From contig JAVLRN010000015.1 of NCBI GenBank assembly GCA_032821775.1, positions 496,001 to 560,000 on the forward strand: a DNA stretch of 64,000 nucleotides, read 5' to 3'. Shown here one piece after another: positions 21,436-33,719 of this stretch. The notes under the pieces are model-generated. The model was not told where the DNA came from. It was given only the letters and a program-made list of their open reading frames with translations, and did not search any database. This DNA is from Sanguinoderma infundibulare (taxonomy: Eukaryota > Basidiomycota > Agaricomycetes > Polyporales > Polyporaceae). The translations under genes and the position numbers were made by a program. Numbering within the stretch: the first letter of the stretch is position 1; each line of letters starts with the position of its first letter.

Positions 21436-24400
21436 GTGGCCCGGCGACGTTCACGTTCAGCGGCTGCGATTGCGATGATGAATGAGGCAAGGTGATCATG
21501 CATATAGTCAAGGATGGAAGGAACGGAGGGACGTACGGAGATGGACCGGTCGCGCGGCGGCGGACACGAGCGAGGGATGTTGATGTTGTTGGCGCCTTTG
21601 CAGTTCGGGGGCGGGGGAGAGGAGGAGAAAGGGAACTGTTCTCGATGGGTGCGCATCCAGTCGTGCAAGTCCCTGATGTCGGTGATGGCCTAGACGACGT
21701 ATGCGGGCTTCAAGGAGGGTCTGGAAAATGAATCTCGGCTTGGGTTTCCAGGCCTTGAAGCGACGGTCGGGAAAGAGGGAGGAAGAGGGCGAAGAGGGAG
21801 TGTTTTGGGAAGTAGTTGGGCATGACCTTCGGAGGGGTGGAAGACGCGGGAGCAGCGGTGCAGGCGTGGAGGACGAGGATGGGCGCGCACATGTGCGGTG
21901 TGCTCAAGCACGCTGGCGGCGATGAGAGCGGTGGTGGGAGGTGTACGATGGCCTGCAGGTGCAGTGTGCGGCATGAGTCGGGCGGGCTTGAAGAGAGGAC
22001 ACGGTGGGCAGAAGAGTGTGTGCCTGGTGATTGCGGGTCGCGAAGGCGGATGCTGAAGAAGCCTGGAACAAGTAGTGCCAAGGCAGCCTGGGTGCTGAAC
22101 GTGCTGGTGCTGAACGTGAACGTCGAACGCGTACCCGGATGTGGGGATAGATAAGATAAGACTGATCGCCGATCCAAGCTCCGCCCCCGGTCCTTCCACG
22201 GTCCATGATCATCCCCTCTCCAGAGCCCGGTTTGTACGCGAGCAAGTCAAGAATCCCGGTGCGCGTTGCGAGATGCGTGCGGTTCCCATACGCGTCAACT
22301 AGCAGCATCCGGATGACCACACGGTGAGAGTCTACAGCCCCGGAAAGAAGGGAAGGTGCACGAGTTCTGACCGTGTTCTGAGCAGCATGAGCACCCGATG
22401 ACAATCAGTGCAACGCGGATGTGCTTTTAGGCCTGAGTCGCATGTGCAGATCGGTCACGGGGCGTGGATGCGCTTTCCACGAGAACCGCTGGTAGTAAGC
22501 AAGTGGTAAGTGCTACACATTCGGATGGACGAGACTAGGAGCGGACACGAACACTGACGTCGATGCGATTTATGGCTGACACTAACTCGCATTGCAACGT
22601 GCAGCAGCCCTAATCGTCACAAGCCGCTGCCCCCGGATGTTATGTCGGTTTTTATCTAACGAAACCCAAACCCCGTGGGTAAACTCGAGGTCGAAGGCGC
22701 CCCGGGACATTTCTCGTACCGACAATCCTCGTGCACTGTCGCGTTGCTCTCTTGTCCCCACGTTCCGCCTTCTGTCTTCTGTCTTCAAGCAGCGTGGTTC
22801 GCTTCTCGATGTTCCACCAGAGCGTGGCCCAAGTTCTAACTTGGACCCGAGAATGACGACGGGATTCACGACCAATTTCTCCGATTCGCGTAACGCTGCT
22901 ACGGCGGGGTTTTTCCTACCCAGTCTCTCTTGTCTCCGATCCCACCCAGGCGTCCGGAATCGTCTCAAGCTCGATATAAACCAATACCCAGAGCTTCATT
23001 GGCTCGTGCGCTCGCCATCTTCCGCACCCTGGGATGTCAGCACTACCCACCAAAGAACGAGTTCGCAGGCTCAGGCTGCCCTGCTACCGTTGCGCTCGAT
23101 AATCCAGCTGTCCTATAGATGGGTTAGCATCCTCAGAGGATATGAATCACGTCAGGATAGCTTCGGTAAGATTGACGAGCATCCTCCGTCAACGAGGGTT
23201 CGAAACTTGGCCAGAGAGCGTCGCGACGGTTGATGGGCGCTCGGGAAGGGAGACTAAATTTAGTGCGCGAGGGGAGCCTGAAGATCATCAATCACTGAAG
23301 GAACAGTCGAGAGATTGGCGGACGTGCGTGCTAAGCTTGAGAAGCTCGGATTGCGTGACCTGGGTTGCGTGTGCGTACGGTGCCGTGTCGGTAGCGGTCG
23401 TTGGTGGTCTGGTTATCGCGGCAGCGTGAGCAGGCCGCCGAGTCGGGATATCGCGATGGCAACGACGCGCGGCCTCTCCGAGGAAGCAAGTGCGGGGGAT
23501 TCTTCGACGATGGTCACGCGCGGGGATGAGATGGACAAGCCAAGGCTCACCTTCTCTGGCAGCAGCATCTTCGCCCCGGGCTCTCACCACCCCAGGACGT
23601 CTCCTGACACTTCAATCCGAAGTCGAAGTCGGGGTTCGGCGTAACGAAGCCTGAGAAGCTCCGGTCGCGGATCCAGGAAGCCAGGGTGTGGCCGCACCGC
23701 AGAAAAGTATGTGCGCACCGCAGAAACCGCACCGCAGAAAAGTATGTATGGCAGCATCAGCAGACCGGGTCGAATGGCGGCCATGACATGCCTTACTCTG
23801 ACTTTCGCGCAGCACTCGCGCCCGAGCTTCTCTCAGTGCTTCTGCGAAACGATCCTCGCCCTACCGTATGTCCAATGCTCGGCACTCGCTGCGCGCGAAG
23901 ATCCGCTCGGAGTCGACGCTGTCAGGTGAGTCAAAGATGAGTAACGAAAGTTTTGCGAAGACTAAGGCGCTAAGGGTCTATGCCCCTCTCCTTGCCATCA
24001 CCAGTCCAGCACCGGGCGGTTAGACTCCAGCACCGACTCGCGCGATGGGCGGAATATACACAGACTACCACCAGGACACACAAAGCCGCGGCACAGCAGA
24101 CTCCATCGCGCGGCCGCGCCCCACGAGCTCCGGGTTTCGGAACGTTCCATGGCCAGCGGCGGCAGTGCGGCCAATACGGCGAACATGTCCATCATGCCAA
24201 CAAGGCTCCAACGAGTCGACACTGGCCCTCGACTCTCTCGACGTCGAACAAACAAACGATCGGCCCCACTCTGCTGTGCACGACAATGACAACTGGGAGC
24301 GCGCGCGACACGCTCCACTGCTCCACCGCGCGCGATCGGTGGCTAACGTCGCGGGCGATTTTCGCTGATCGCCCGCGAAGCACCTTGGGGGGACGGAACG

Positions 24401-26166
24401 CGTTCACGGGGATGCAGGTGAGCAAGGACCTTTTTTTATCTCACCCGCGCGAGCCTCATGCCATCGCCTACGTGGGACGACGTGGAGGCTCGTTGCGAAT
24501 CCAACAAGTCGCACGCGCGACTCGAATAGCCAAGTGCGAAAACCTCGGTCCGCAACGTACGCGTAGACGCTCGTGCGCGTGCTGCGAACAAAAAAAAGGA
24601 AGGGCGCAACTTGCCTTCGGGGCTTTATGTATTGGCCACCGGGGGTGTGTTATAGGCTGGAAGCACTGCACACGAAGTGGAGCGAACGTCCGCGGCGCGT
24701 GTTATAGGGTGTTCGGACTGTGAGAGCCTCCGAGTCCCCTCGTCGAATGCCGTTTCGATGTGGTCGTGGCGGTCAATGTAATATACCCATTCCTATTTCT
24801 TGCTTGTTCCGGCGCCAGGCTTGTGGTTCTATGCGCAGCGCGTCTTGGCGGGGGTTTTCTTCAGACCGCCGTTCAGCGCGTGCACATCTTCGTTCCGCAC
24901 CCGGGCGTCACCCCCGGGCGCGGTAGTATGTACGCTTTCCGCGCCCGCGATGCGGTGATCAGCGGGTGGGCAGGGGGCACCATCCGATTGGCACGTGCAA
25001 GTTTGGTCTCGCATCCTTTTCCCAAGGAAACGTTCTGAGGGTCCCACGAGGCTACGATAGCGCGTCCAGAGGAGGGTCACAGTCGTGAGCTCCGGACGCC
25101 TTATCGCTTCTGTGGTCCCACACTAGTTCGCGGCGGCACGTGTTGCGCAGAGCGTCGTTCGGATTTGAAGCTTCCTTTTGGGGAGTGTCTGACGGTAGAA
25201 GATGGAATTAGCATGCTTCTGCGCCCGTGAGCGAATCGCGAAAAGACCGCAGCGACCCGGCGCCGTATGTCGTCCTCGCTCATGATACCGTATGGTCAAT
25301 GATTTACGAGCGGGCGTTTTCTGGCAGGACATGTGGCGACGCACCCTCCTTCGCATGTCCCGTATGTCTTGGTCCATGAGATTGGCATGGGCGCGCAACA
25401 GGGCTGAGTAACCTCGAGAGAGACGCGTCCCTTGAGTCGCAGGGATAACTCGAAAGAGGGCTTGAAGCTAGCCGAACCTGAGGCAGCGCGTCACGCTGTC
25501 GAAATGGTCCTGATTGTCCAGGCCTTTTGGTTGCTCGCGATTTTGCACGGAGATGATGCTGTTCCCTCTCCGTGCATCTAGTCGCTCGGCACAACATGGC
25601 GGGCATGAACTTGTGGAATCCGGACGGAGGAGTTGTTTCGTCTTCCAAGGACCTTTGGAGGACGCTGGGACCAAATCGCTTTCGTTCCTCGGATCTTCCG
25701 TGACTTTCGGGATCGCAGGATATTAGTATAGTATGATGAAGAGGAGATTTGTACCGACTCAGCCTAATATCGCTATCGCAATATTGTTGTAAAGGAATTG
25801 TATAACCTGGTGAACTTGAAGGGTAGCCGATCATGACGACGCCACGTACCGCTTCCCATGACGCGAGAATCCTAATCACAATAAGAGCCGTGAGGGCTTT
25901 TCGTGACTCGGGGAGGAAGTCCATCCTGATGCGTGGCTAAGCACAGGCCACTTCTCAAGAATTATAAGGACCATTCGTATTCCCAATGTCAATTGTGTGG
26001 TAACTTTGAAATTCAGCTCGACGACGATCCCCTGCAGTTTGTCGCACTCCGGCTTTCCTGGACTGCAACATTTCCTGTAGCTACTCATGCATACAAGCAA
26101 AATCGTCCAGTAACCTGCAATCTAATTGGCACGACGCCCGAGCGAGATCGTGACCGAGAGCTCTTC
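21436..26166. other. Gene-poor stretch of copy 2
   Basis: Counterpart of 3713-8443, with every reading frame identical. No recognisable gene. Confidence 0.45.
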
Positions 26167-26998
26167 CTAGCTCAGGGTGCGTATCTCGACCTCAGGGAAG
26201 AAGTGCGTCGTGCCGTTGATCTTGGACCGACGGATGCTCATGATGTACAACGCGTCGAGATGCCGGGGTGCTGCGCCCCACGCTGCCCATCCCTCCCAGG
26301 AGCGCCTTCTGTTCTGGAATTCTTCTGGGTGCTGCCGCTGTCGAAAAATCCGTCAGTCCTCTATACTCGCAACGCTCCGACGGGGCGTATGGAAAGGTGT
26401 GACGCACGAGGTATTTGATGTACCAGACGACCTGGCAGGCGATGATGTCCGAGAGGAGACAGCGGGGTTCATTGTATTCGGTTGGCTGCGCGTTGAAGAC
26501 GACAGGGTTGAACTCAGGGTCGTCAGGGAACTGGCGGATGCGATGAAAGCGCAGTAACGTTAGGATCAAGACTTGGGAGCCCGCGGATGGGGACGAGGCG
26601 GAGGATCGTCACAAATTAATACTCACAAGGGCACGGAGCGCTAGAGCTGGTGTGGCGTTCTGCCACAGCATCCCATATTGATGGTCCAGGCCTGCGACGT
26701 GATCGCATAGACTTCGGCTCACCAACATCGACCACTGTCTGACGTCGGAGAGGTTGGTCTGCTCGTCGATGCCTTTGAAGGTGGGGAACGTCCGGAGATA
26801 GTCGCTTATGCAGGCGACTTTGCTGAGCTGAAGACCGCGCTGTGCCGTCAAGGTGTCCCAAACATCTAGCCGGAAATCCGGGTCAACGGTGCCAAGAGAG
26901 GCAGGGAAAGGGACCTTGAGGACTGTTGAGGGCAGTCGGTGAGCTTCCGGAGCACCACGGCATACAGCACTAGTACCGGTAATGTACTCACCAGACAT
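26167..26998 (-). CDS. Family-U protein, intact copy
   Basis: Four exons: 26998-26992 (ATG TCT G), 26922-26627, 26530-26408 and 26337-26167; 198 aa. Introns have GTGAGT, GTGAGT and GTGCGT donors and are 118 nt or less. The model is confirmed by the paralogue at 31104-31927, which has the same exon order, phases and a 296-nt exon 2. Shared blocks: LKVP, a GLQ--KVA-I--YL--FP segment, D-----QWS, DIIACQVVWY--YL, then a W-rich end (SW-GW-AW) and HLD-LYI---R--K-N, finishing PEVEIRT. No known domain recognised. No signal peptide or clear membrane span, so probably cytosolic or nuclear. The promoter lies beyond 26998, outside the duplication, so only this copy keeps it. Confidence 0.7.
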
Positions 26999-27639
26999 GG
27001 TGACGACTGCTGAAGTAGATACGTCGAGAGACGAAAAACGAGAGGCGAGAGGCGAGAGAGGCACAGTGAGGAAGTTGACCGCCCCACGCTTGGCTTTGTC
27101 CCAGATATCCTCCGCCACAAATCCAAGCGAGGGTGAACTTGAAAGCTAAAGCGTAGAAGCGATAGTATGCTCTCACGGCATGTCCTTTTGAGCCTCCAAC
27201 ACTTCGCATTACACGTTCGTTGTAGATGTTAATTGCCCTCTTGACACACCTTTGACATTGCGTCGAGTAAGTAGTGCCTGTGACGAAAATCATCGATTTA
27301 GAAATGGCTCTGATTGAATAGTGGACGGTCCATATACGTACGGAAGCGACGATATAGTAAATTATATGGCGTGCTCTTCAACTAAGGTTTTCGGTTCACG
27401 GCGCGGGCCATATTGCTGTGGGTCCTAATAGGCCGACTGCCAAAGCCTATGGGCCGTTCGAATACTGGTATCATAAAGGAATAACCCGCGGAAACAGTCG
27501 AACGGGGACGTGCTGCGGGAGACGGAGGTAGATGCGTGCGGTGCAGGGGTAGACCATGATGATGGAGGGCTTGACGGGGATGAGACGCTAGTGGAGATAG
27601 TCCCGAGCAACTCAAAGGTCGTCTTTTCGCGTGGTGTAC
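26999..27639. other. Intergenic
   Basis: Upstream region of the family-U gene and decayed 3' end of the GST relic. No clear core-promoter motif. Confidence 0.4.
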
Positions 27640-28181
27640 CGGGCCGCATTACCTGCACTCGATCTTGTACTCCCGTGTGTTTAGCGATACATAAGGTGTT
27701 GTCCAGAGACTCGAACATGCCATCGGAAGTAACTTCGGGTTCCTTCTCGAAGTCGAACCCTTCACGAGCCCGGTCGTCGCCATGTGGTTCCAGCTGTGGC
27801 AACTTGTGCGTGAACGCTTACTGCTCCGGCTAACAAGACAAATTGAAGACGCACGTGATGAAGGAGAGCCTTGTTGTCGGCCGCTTGGAGCGGACCCTCT
27901 CGAGCATGCCGAGGACGCATAGAACAGCAACCGTCCAGCCTGGCCGAAGTACGGACTGGCAATTTCAAAAAAACGATGGGTCCGTAAGACGATGAGACGT
28001 GAAGCGCGTGAAGTAGTAAGAGTGGCGAGAATGAATAAAAGACACACTCGCCGGCCCGGAGGCCTCCAGGAAGAACACTGGCCACTGGAGCTGCTGGATC
28101 TTATCGTCATGCTTCTCGAACGATATCTGGTGCGTCGGGTCGTATTTGTTGACGAGATATGTGAGCACCGTGCCGGACTCC
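27640..28181 (-). pseudogene. Decayed glutathione S-transferase (Ure2p-like)
   Basis: After a TGCAG acceptor at 28182 the frame reads ESGTVLTYLVNKYDP, then HDDKIQQLQW-VFF-EASG. About 90 bp later comes PYFGQAG. These are the end of the GST N-domain (the glutathione-contacting E-S of the fungal Ure2p-like class) and the start of the helical domain. Further on, VLGMLERVRSKR and FDFEKE appear in shifted frames, with most of the helical domain missing. The segment with the catalytic N-terminus was not found upstream. Multiple frames and deletions argue for a pseudogene. Confidence 0.7.
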
Positions 28182-28949
28182 CTGCATGGTGTATCAGTCG
28201 GCCTAGGACATGGTTGAGATGGAGCCAGCTTGAACTTGAAGGTAGCGTCATCACGTTGGCCGGGGGTTGCCGAGGCGCCGTTTGTCACGTCACGGTCACT
28301 TCTGTCACAGCTTTGCCGACCTCCGAGTCGGACTCGGAAGTTCAATGTCCCAGGTCCCCCGCTCGAATTTTCGGGGTTTACTGCTGATCTCCTCCTCCTC
28401 TGCTCAACGATGTGCAGTGGCACTTAAGCGTACAATTAAACGTTTCTCAGCATGTGAGTTAGACCGTTTGTTAGTAAAGGAATGATCTATGTCGGCGGCT
28501 CATGCTGTTGAAATGTTGTCAGCGAACTTAATGGCCGTTATTTGTGAACACTTAGCGCGCGTCGCTGACATGACCATGATATTCAGAACGTATTGTGGAT
28601 GCGAGCTAGCACGGTTACCGGTAGCTGACCTGGTTCTTGGATTGCCAGTGGACGGCAATCAACGTCGCACTATTGTGAATATCTTTACCGTCGAAGACAG
28701 TGATGACAATGCAAAGCGTGAGTCGTTCTTCAAAAATGCGGAAGTTTGAGGAATGTCGCGCTTTCAGACACAAAGAGCTTATCCGAGCTAATGCTTCTAC
28801 ACAAAAGGACTAGCGATGACAGGATGGACGTGAAAGCGTCCCGCAAATTGCATCCGCCACCTGCTCAAGCTGCATGCGGGCTGTGCAGCACAAAGCACAA
28901 CCATGTACAGATCGACTCTTTCCACCACACGCATTGCTTGGGCATACTG
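28182..28949. other. Intergenic
   Basis: A short plus-strand frame at 28489-28749 (86 aa, starting MSAAHAVEMLSANLMAVICEH) could encode a small protein. I do not recognise it and it has little support. Confidence 0.35.
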
Positions 28950-28956
28950 TATAAAA
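28950..28956 (+). promoter_or_regulatory. TATA box of zinc-finger gene
   Basis: TATAAAA, 117 bp before the proposed ATG at 29073. Transcription would start near 28980. Confidence 0.5.
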
Positions 28957-29072
28957 CTGTCCTGCGTCTCGACTTCTGTCTTGCCCAGAACCCCAATCAC
29001 CCCCACTCATCCTCGGCCTACTTTCTCTCGCAGACACACTTACGCTACCACCTCTCACACACGCTCATAGAA

Positions 29073-30014
29073 ATGTTCAACAACTTCGCTCCAAGGTGCG
29101 TTTTTGTTCGCTGACCGAAAGACGACACTGCTCACTTGCGTTCACCTTCAGCACGTCCGCTGGCCACAGAAATGGCCCCCAGCCACTTCCCACTGTTGAG
29201 AATGGACAGGAAGGACAACCAGGGTGAGCCACCACCATCTCTCGATGTTCGCAGCAGTGATACCGACGCATGTCACCCTTCTCCTAGGTATGGCCCGTCG
29301 GATGAAGTCATGCGTAGGATTGCGGAAATCTTGCAGGACGGGCCAGACCTAGTCTACTTAAGCAAGTATCCCAACGGAAACCCGGACGAAGATGTGGAAC
29401 AAAACCCGCCCTATTTCCAGAACCTATGCAAGTGGCGAGGCTGCGGAAAGTACTTCAGGGTGGACGAGATGTGGACGAGCCACATCTACAGCCGGAACGC
29501 GGAAGATTCCGAGTCTCACGACCAAGACCTCAAGCCCGAGGCGCGGCTGCCAGGCAACAGGGTAGCGTGTCTGTGGACCGGGTGCGGCATCGTCATGAGG
29601 TTTTCGCACATCAAGCGGCACATCGAGGAGCAGCACTTGTACCAAGACCGCCTCGAGTGCGTATATTGCGGCCACTCAGCGAGGTCTGACAAATACTTCG
29701 GGCCTGCGGGGCACGGGCCGGCGCGTCTCTGTCGCAAGAAACCCCCCGTTCCGGCCAAGCCAGCGTCCACCCTGCCTACTACCAATGTCGGCTCTTCAGA
29801 TGCTGTCCCTCAGCCTAAGGCCGGTCCCTCCTCATCACACGTCATATCTACGACCCCTCCCTTCGATCCGTCTCAGGCAGGAATACCGTCGCCGCCATTG
29901 GACATGCTCCCTGCAGAGGCCGTTGCTGGCTCGCCTAGGTTGTCGCGGGCTGAGTATTACTACCAAAATCTGTACCTGCCGGCGATTGCGGCTGCCCAAG
30001 ATCCGTCTCCGTGA
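29073..30014 (+). CDS. C2H2-type zinc-finger protein, probable transcription factor
   Basis: Three exons: 29073-29095, 29152-29223 and 29288-30014; 273 aa. Introns are 56 and 64 nt (GTGCGT...TTCAG and GTGAGC...CCTAG). Residues 79-148 hold the zinc ligands. The first finger-like unit is C79-x4-C84 with H97. The second is C126-x4-C131-x11-H143-x4-H148, a canonical finger with the GLI-like four-residue cysteine spacing. A C-x2-C pair follows (CVYCG). The C-terminal third is P/S-rich with an end reading YYYQNLYLPAI. A nuclear DNA-binding role is inferred from the fingers; the target is unknown. The first exon codes eight residues; I chose it because it restores phase through both introns and has a TATA box upstream. 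Confidence 0.75.
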
Positions 30015-31103
30015 TTGGGTCGCTCCCCCCTCCGATCGCTGGTCGCCACGGCTTCTACGCCCAGATGTACGGGAACTCCAATTACACACTCTAGACTGTA
30101 CATTCTCATGTCGTTCTCGGTTTCCTGTCGTGTGTACTTGCTGTGGTTGTGCGCCTTCCTCGTTTGTGTTAGATCTATTTTCTGTGTCCGCATTTGCCGT
30201 CTCCGCTCTTTCTGTAATTAGCCTACGATTTTTTGCGAGTAATCTATCAGTATAGGTTGACAACGACGACGACGACACTGGGACGCGTCGGCGTATCTTG
30301 TCCGCCTGAAGTGCAACGAGACAGCTCACACGCAGAGAGCTACAAGTGACGGCGAAAGTCGAAGTTTGCCTTCCATCTGGGATCGACGCGGAATCCGGAT
30401 GCGGTGATCTTGTGTTCGTTTTGCATTTGTGTGGATCGGACCGGTCTCACTCGGAGTCTACTCGTTCGGAAGGTTTGTGGCTCATACTTACAGCGAATGT
30501 AATTGAAACCAGTGTCGCATCCACCGTCCCTAGGGTGTGCACTCCGAGATCAGCGGCAAGCCACAAGCGAGCATTATCGAGCCCCGCAGATCCGGCCTAG
30601 ACGAACATCGAACGTCCGAATACTACTCCGCGCCAGGTGACCGATAGTCGACACAAACCGAGATTTCACTTCGACTTTTCGAGCACCGTTCCCCCAGATG
30701 TTCGTGTGAGACATAAATCTGAACATTTTCAGGCGCTCTGCGGTCGAGAACTTGAAGGAACCGCCGGCCACATCGTCGAGCCAGCAGGCTGGACCGGGGC
30801 GGAGTTTCCCGCTGATCCGCACACACACTGGCATCCGGGGATGCGACGCTGGTTTTTACATTCGCTGTAAAGGCATACCATTAGTCTTCCCGGGCCCAAG
30901 TTCAACCTGCGGCGTAACTTTGGATGTATTCAATCGGACAACAATTGAGACACTCGACTAGCACGCCTCGATTGAATCGACCTCCGCAGCTCCTCACACA
31001 TATGTACAAGCAGAATCGTACTCCCAATCTACTCGTCTGTGACTCGACGTATGATACATGCGTGAGGGAACCACGTCCGACCGGTCCTCCTCGGGGCCTA
31101 GCC
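30015..31103. other. Intergenic
   Basis: 3' flank of the zinc-finger gene and of the minus-strand family-U gene (convergent). Short frames only, none recognised. Confidence 0.45.
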
Positions 31104-31927
31104 CTACCCCGGGCCCTCAGTGCGAATTTCGACTTCAGGGACGTACGAAATCGTGTCGTTTACTTTCGCCTTCCGAATCCCCACGATATACAATCCGTCG
31201 AGATGCTGGGGCCCCGCAGCACTCCACGCCGTCCATCCCGGCCAGCTCTTCGAGCGGCTTTCGTCCTGCCATACCTCCGGCTGCTCCCACTGTCAAACAT
31301 CCGTCAGTCCTCTCGAGACTCATCACACACCGGGGCGTGTGGTAAGGCGCGACGTACCAGGTACGTGAAGTACCAGACGACCTGGCAGGCGATAATATCC
31401 GCAAGGAGTTCGCGCAGGGTTTTGTAGACGGTCGGAACGGTCAGTGGACCGTCAAGGACGCGGATTTGGGGATCGCCACGGAACTTGCGAACAGGACATG
31501 GAGTTAGCGTCAGCACTTCGCAGCCCGACGGGGAGCAGCAGGCATCATAAATTGGTACTCACCGCGGCACGGAGGGCTTGGGTCTGCGTGAATCCCCTGC
31601 GGAGCGCCTCATTGTCCCAGTCGAGGCCCTGGACGTCGTGGGCCGTCAGGGTGCGGTGCACGAACCTTGACCACTGGTGGACGTCACAAAGGTTGGCCAT
31701 CCCTTCTTTCCCCGTCCGGTTGGGGAAAAATTTGAGATACTCGGTGATATTGGCCACCTTACCGACCTGGAGGCCGAGCTGACCCGTTATTGGATCGCGG
31801 ATCTCGTAGAAGAAATTCAGGTCGTGAGACAGACGTTTGGGCAATGGGACCTTGATAACTGAGGGAGACGAAACTAGTGAGCGTCCAGCACGTCAACCAT
31901 CGGGCGTACTGTGTGCTCACCAGGCAT
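31104..31927 (-). CDS. Family-U protein, divergent paralogue
   Basis: Four exons: 31927-31921 (ATG CCT G), 31858-31563, 31483-31358 and 31289-31104; 204 aa. Exon 2 is 296 nt as in the copy-2 gene and all phases agree. Introns begin GTGAGC, GTGAGT and GTACGT. It keeps the family blocks (GLQVGKVANITEYLKFFP, QWSRFV, DIIACQVVWYFTYL, GWTAWSA, HLDGLYIVGIRKAKVN, PEVEIRT). Overall divergence from the duplicated copies is high, so the family is older than the segmental duplication. The seven-nucleotide first exon is a family trait. Function unknown. Confidence 0.7.
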
Positions 31928-32616
31928 GATGACGAGGGGTGAAGCGGTCGAGAGACGAGTAGCAAGATGCGAGAGAGGAGTGCGATGGTCGAGTGCGCCC
32001 GCTGCACCCAGATCTTTTATGCCCGTCTATCGCCTAGCTTTGTCCTGCACCACAAGCCGAAGCGAGTAAGGGGACGTATGTGCAACATGATTGCTTTTTG
32101 GTTGTTCGACAGCAGGCTTTGCGCGTTTTATGCTATTATGCATAGGCTCCATTCCATCGGAGCCAACCGACATTGTGTCGGATGGTGCCTGCTGCCGGAG
32201 AACAAGGTCGCCGGTTGTAAATTGGGGACGCGGCCGATCCGCTGAGTATTTACGTACCAAAACGACCATATCGGTTATTGCGACCTATCCTCCAATTAAG
32301 CCCCTCGGTCGGCGACACGACCCATCGCTGTAGGCCCCGGCATGTTGAGGCATCGACTCTGAAACATACGGATCTGAATGGCTGGGCGTTTTATGGCCCG
32401 ACACCACATGCACTCCATCTGAAACAAATATGTTGTCTTTGTCGGGCTCGGTGTTTGTGGATGTTATGTCAATCAATACCGTGTCCGTCACTGTGATTAA
32501 CCACTATATCGAGGATACACTGAGCTATTACTCCTGCTAACGCCAAGTTCAGTTATGTCAGTGCCTGCGATAGAGAGATCTATCTGACGTACCAATTTAG
32601 TTCGGAGACGTGTGTT
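31928..32616. other. Intergenic
   Basis: Upstream of the family-U gene and 3' flank of cytidine deaminase. No recognisable gene or motif. Confidence 0.4.
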
Positions 32617-33330
<714 letters not shown>

Positions 33331-33719
33331 GATGGTTGAGCGAGGTCAGAGGCGATGGACGATATCTGCGATTCGGCTTCAGAAACGTGTTATCGGGGCG
33401 TCTGTTTCCCCATTCCTGGCAGGAGATGACCAGAAGAGAGACTGCAGCTATTTTGACGCAGCGACCACTGCGGGGATTACTCGAGGACGATTTTATTTTC
33501 CAGAGGTTATGTAGAGTACCAGGAGGCGAGACCCAGATGGAATTTGAAAGAGGGAAAGGGCGGCGGGAACCCTAACCTGAGCTGGCCTGCGCTCCGGAAG
33601 CGGCCGGGCGTGAGTAAAACCGGGCCTCGGGAGGGCTCGTCACTGTCCCGGCCGACGTCCCCGTCATTCCCAACAGCGACCTCCACCTCTTCCTCCTCGT
33701 CCTCGCGCCCTCTCAGCCA
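33331..33719. promoter_or_regulatory. Divergent intergenic region between CDD1 and ATP20
   Basis: The 389 bp between two head-to-head start codons must contain both promoters. No TATA box stands out. The G/C- and A/T-mixed sequence shows no obvious operator. Confidence 0.6.

Larger units (their letters stand above)
17772..26991 (+). repeat. Segmental duplication, copy 2
   Basis: Second direct copy of 1-9268, about 8.5 kb downstream. It lacks 48 bp present near 1390-1440 of copy 1. Unlike copy 1, it runs on at its right end into the first exon and promoter of the family-U gene, so this end looks like the ancestral arrangement. The intact core makes the event look recent, or homogenised by gene conversion, or partly created by assembly of two nuclei. 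Confidence 0.95.

Noticed and set aside
1..26991. The two large copies as LTRs of a giant retroelement
   Set aside because: Each copy is over 9 kb with its own genes; no TG...CA ends, primer-binding site, gag, protease, reverse transcriptase or integrase seen in the spacer.
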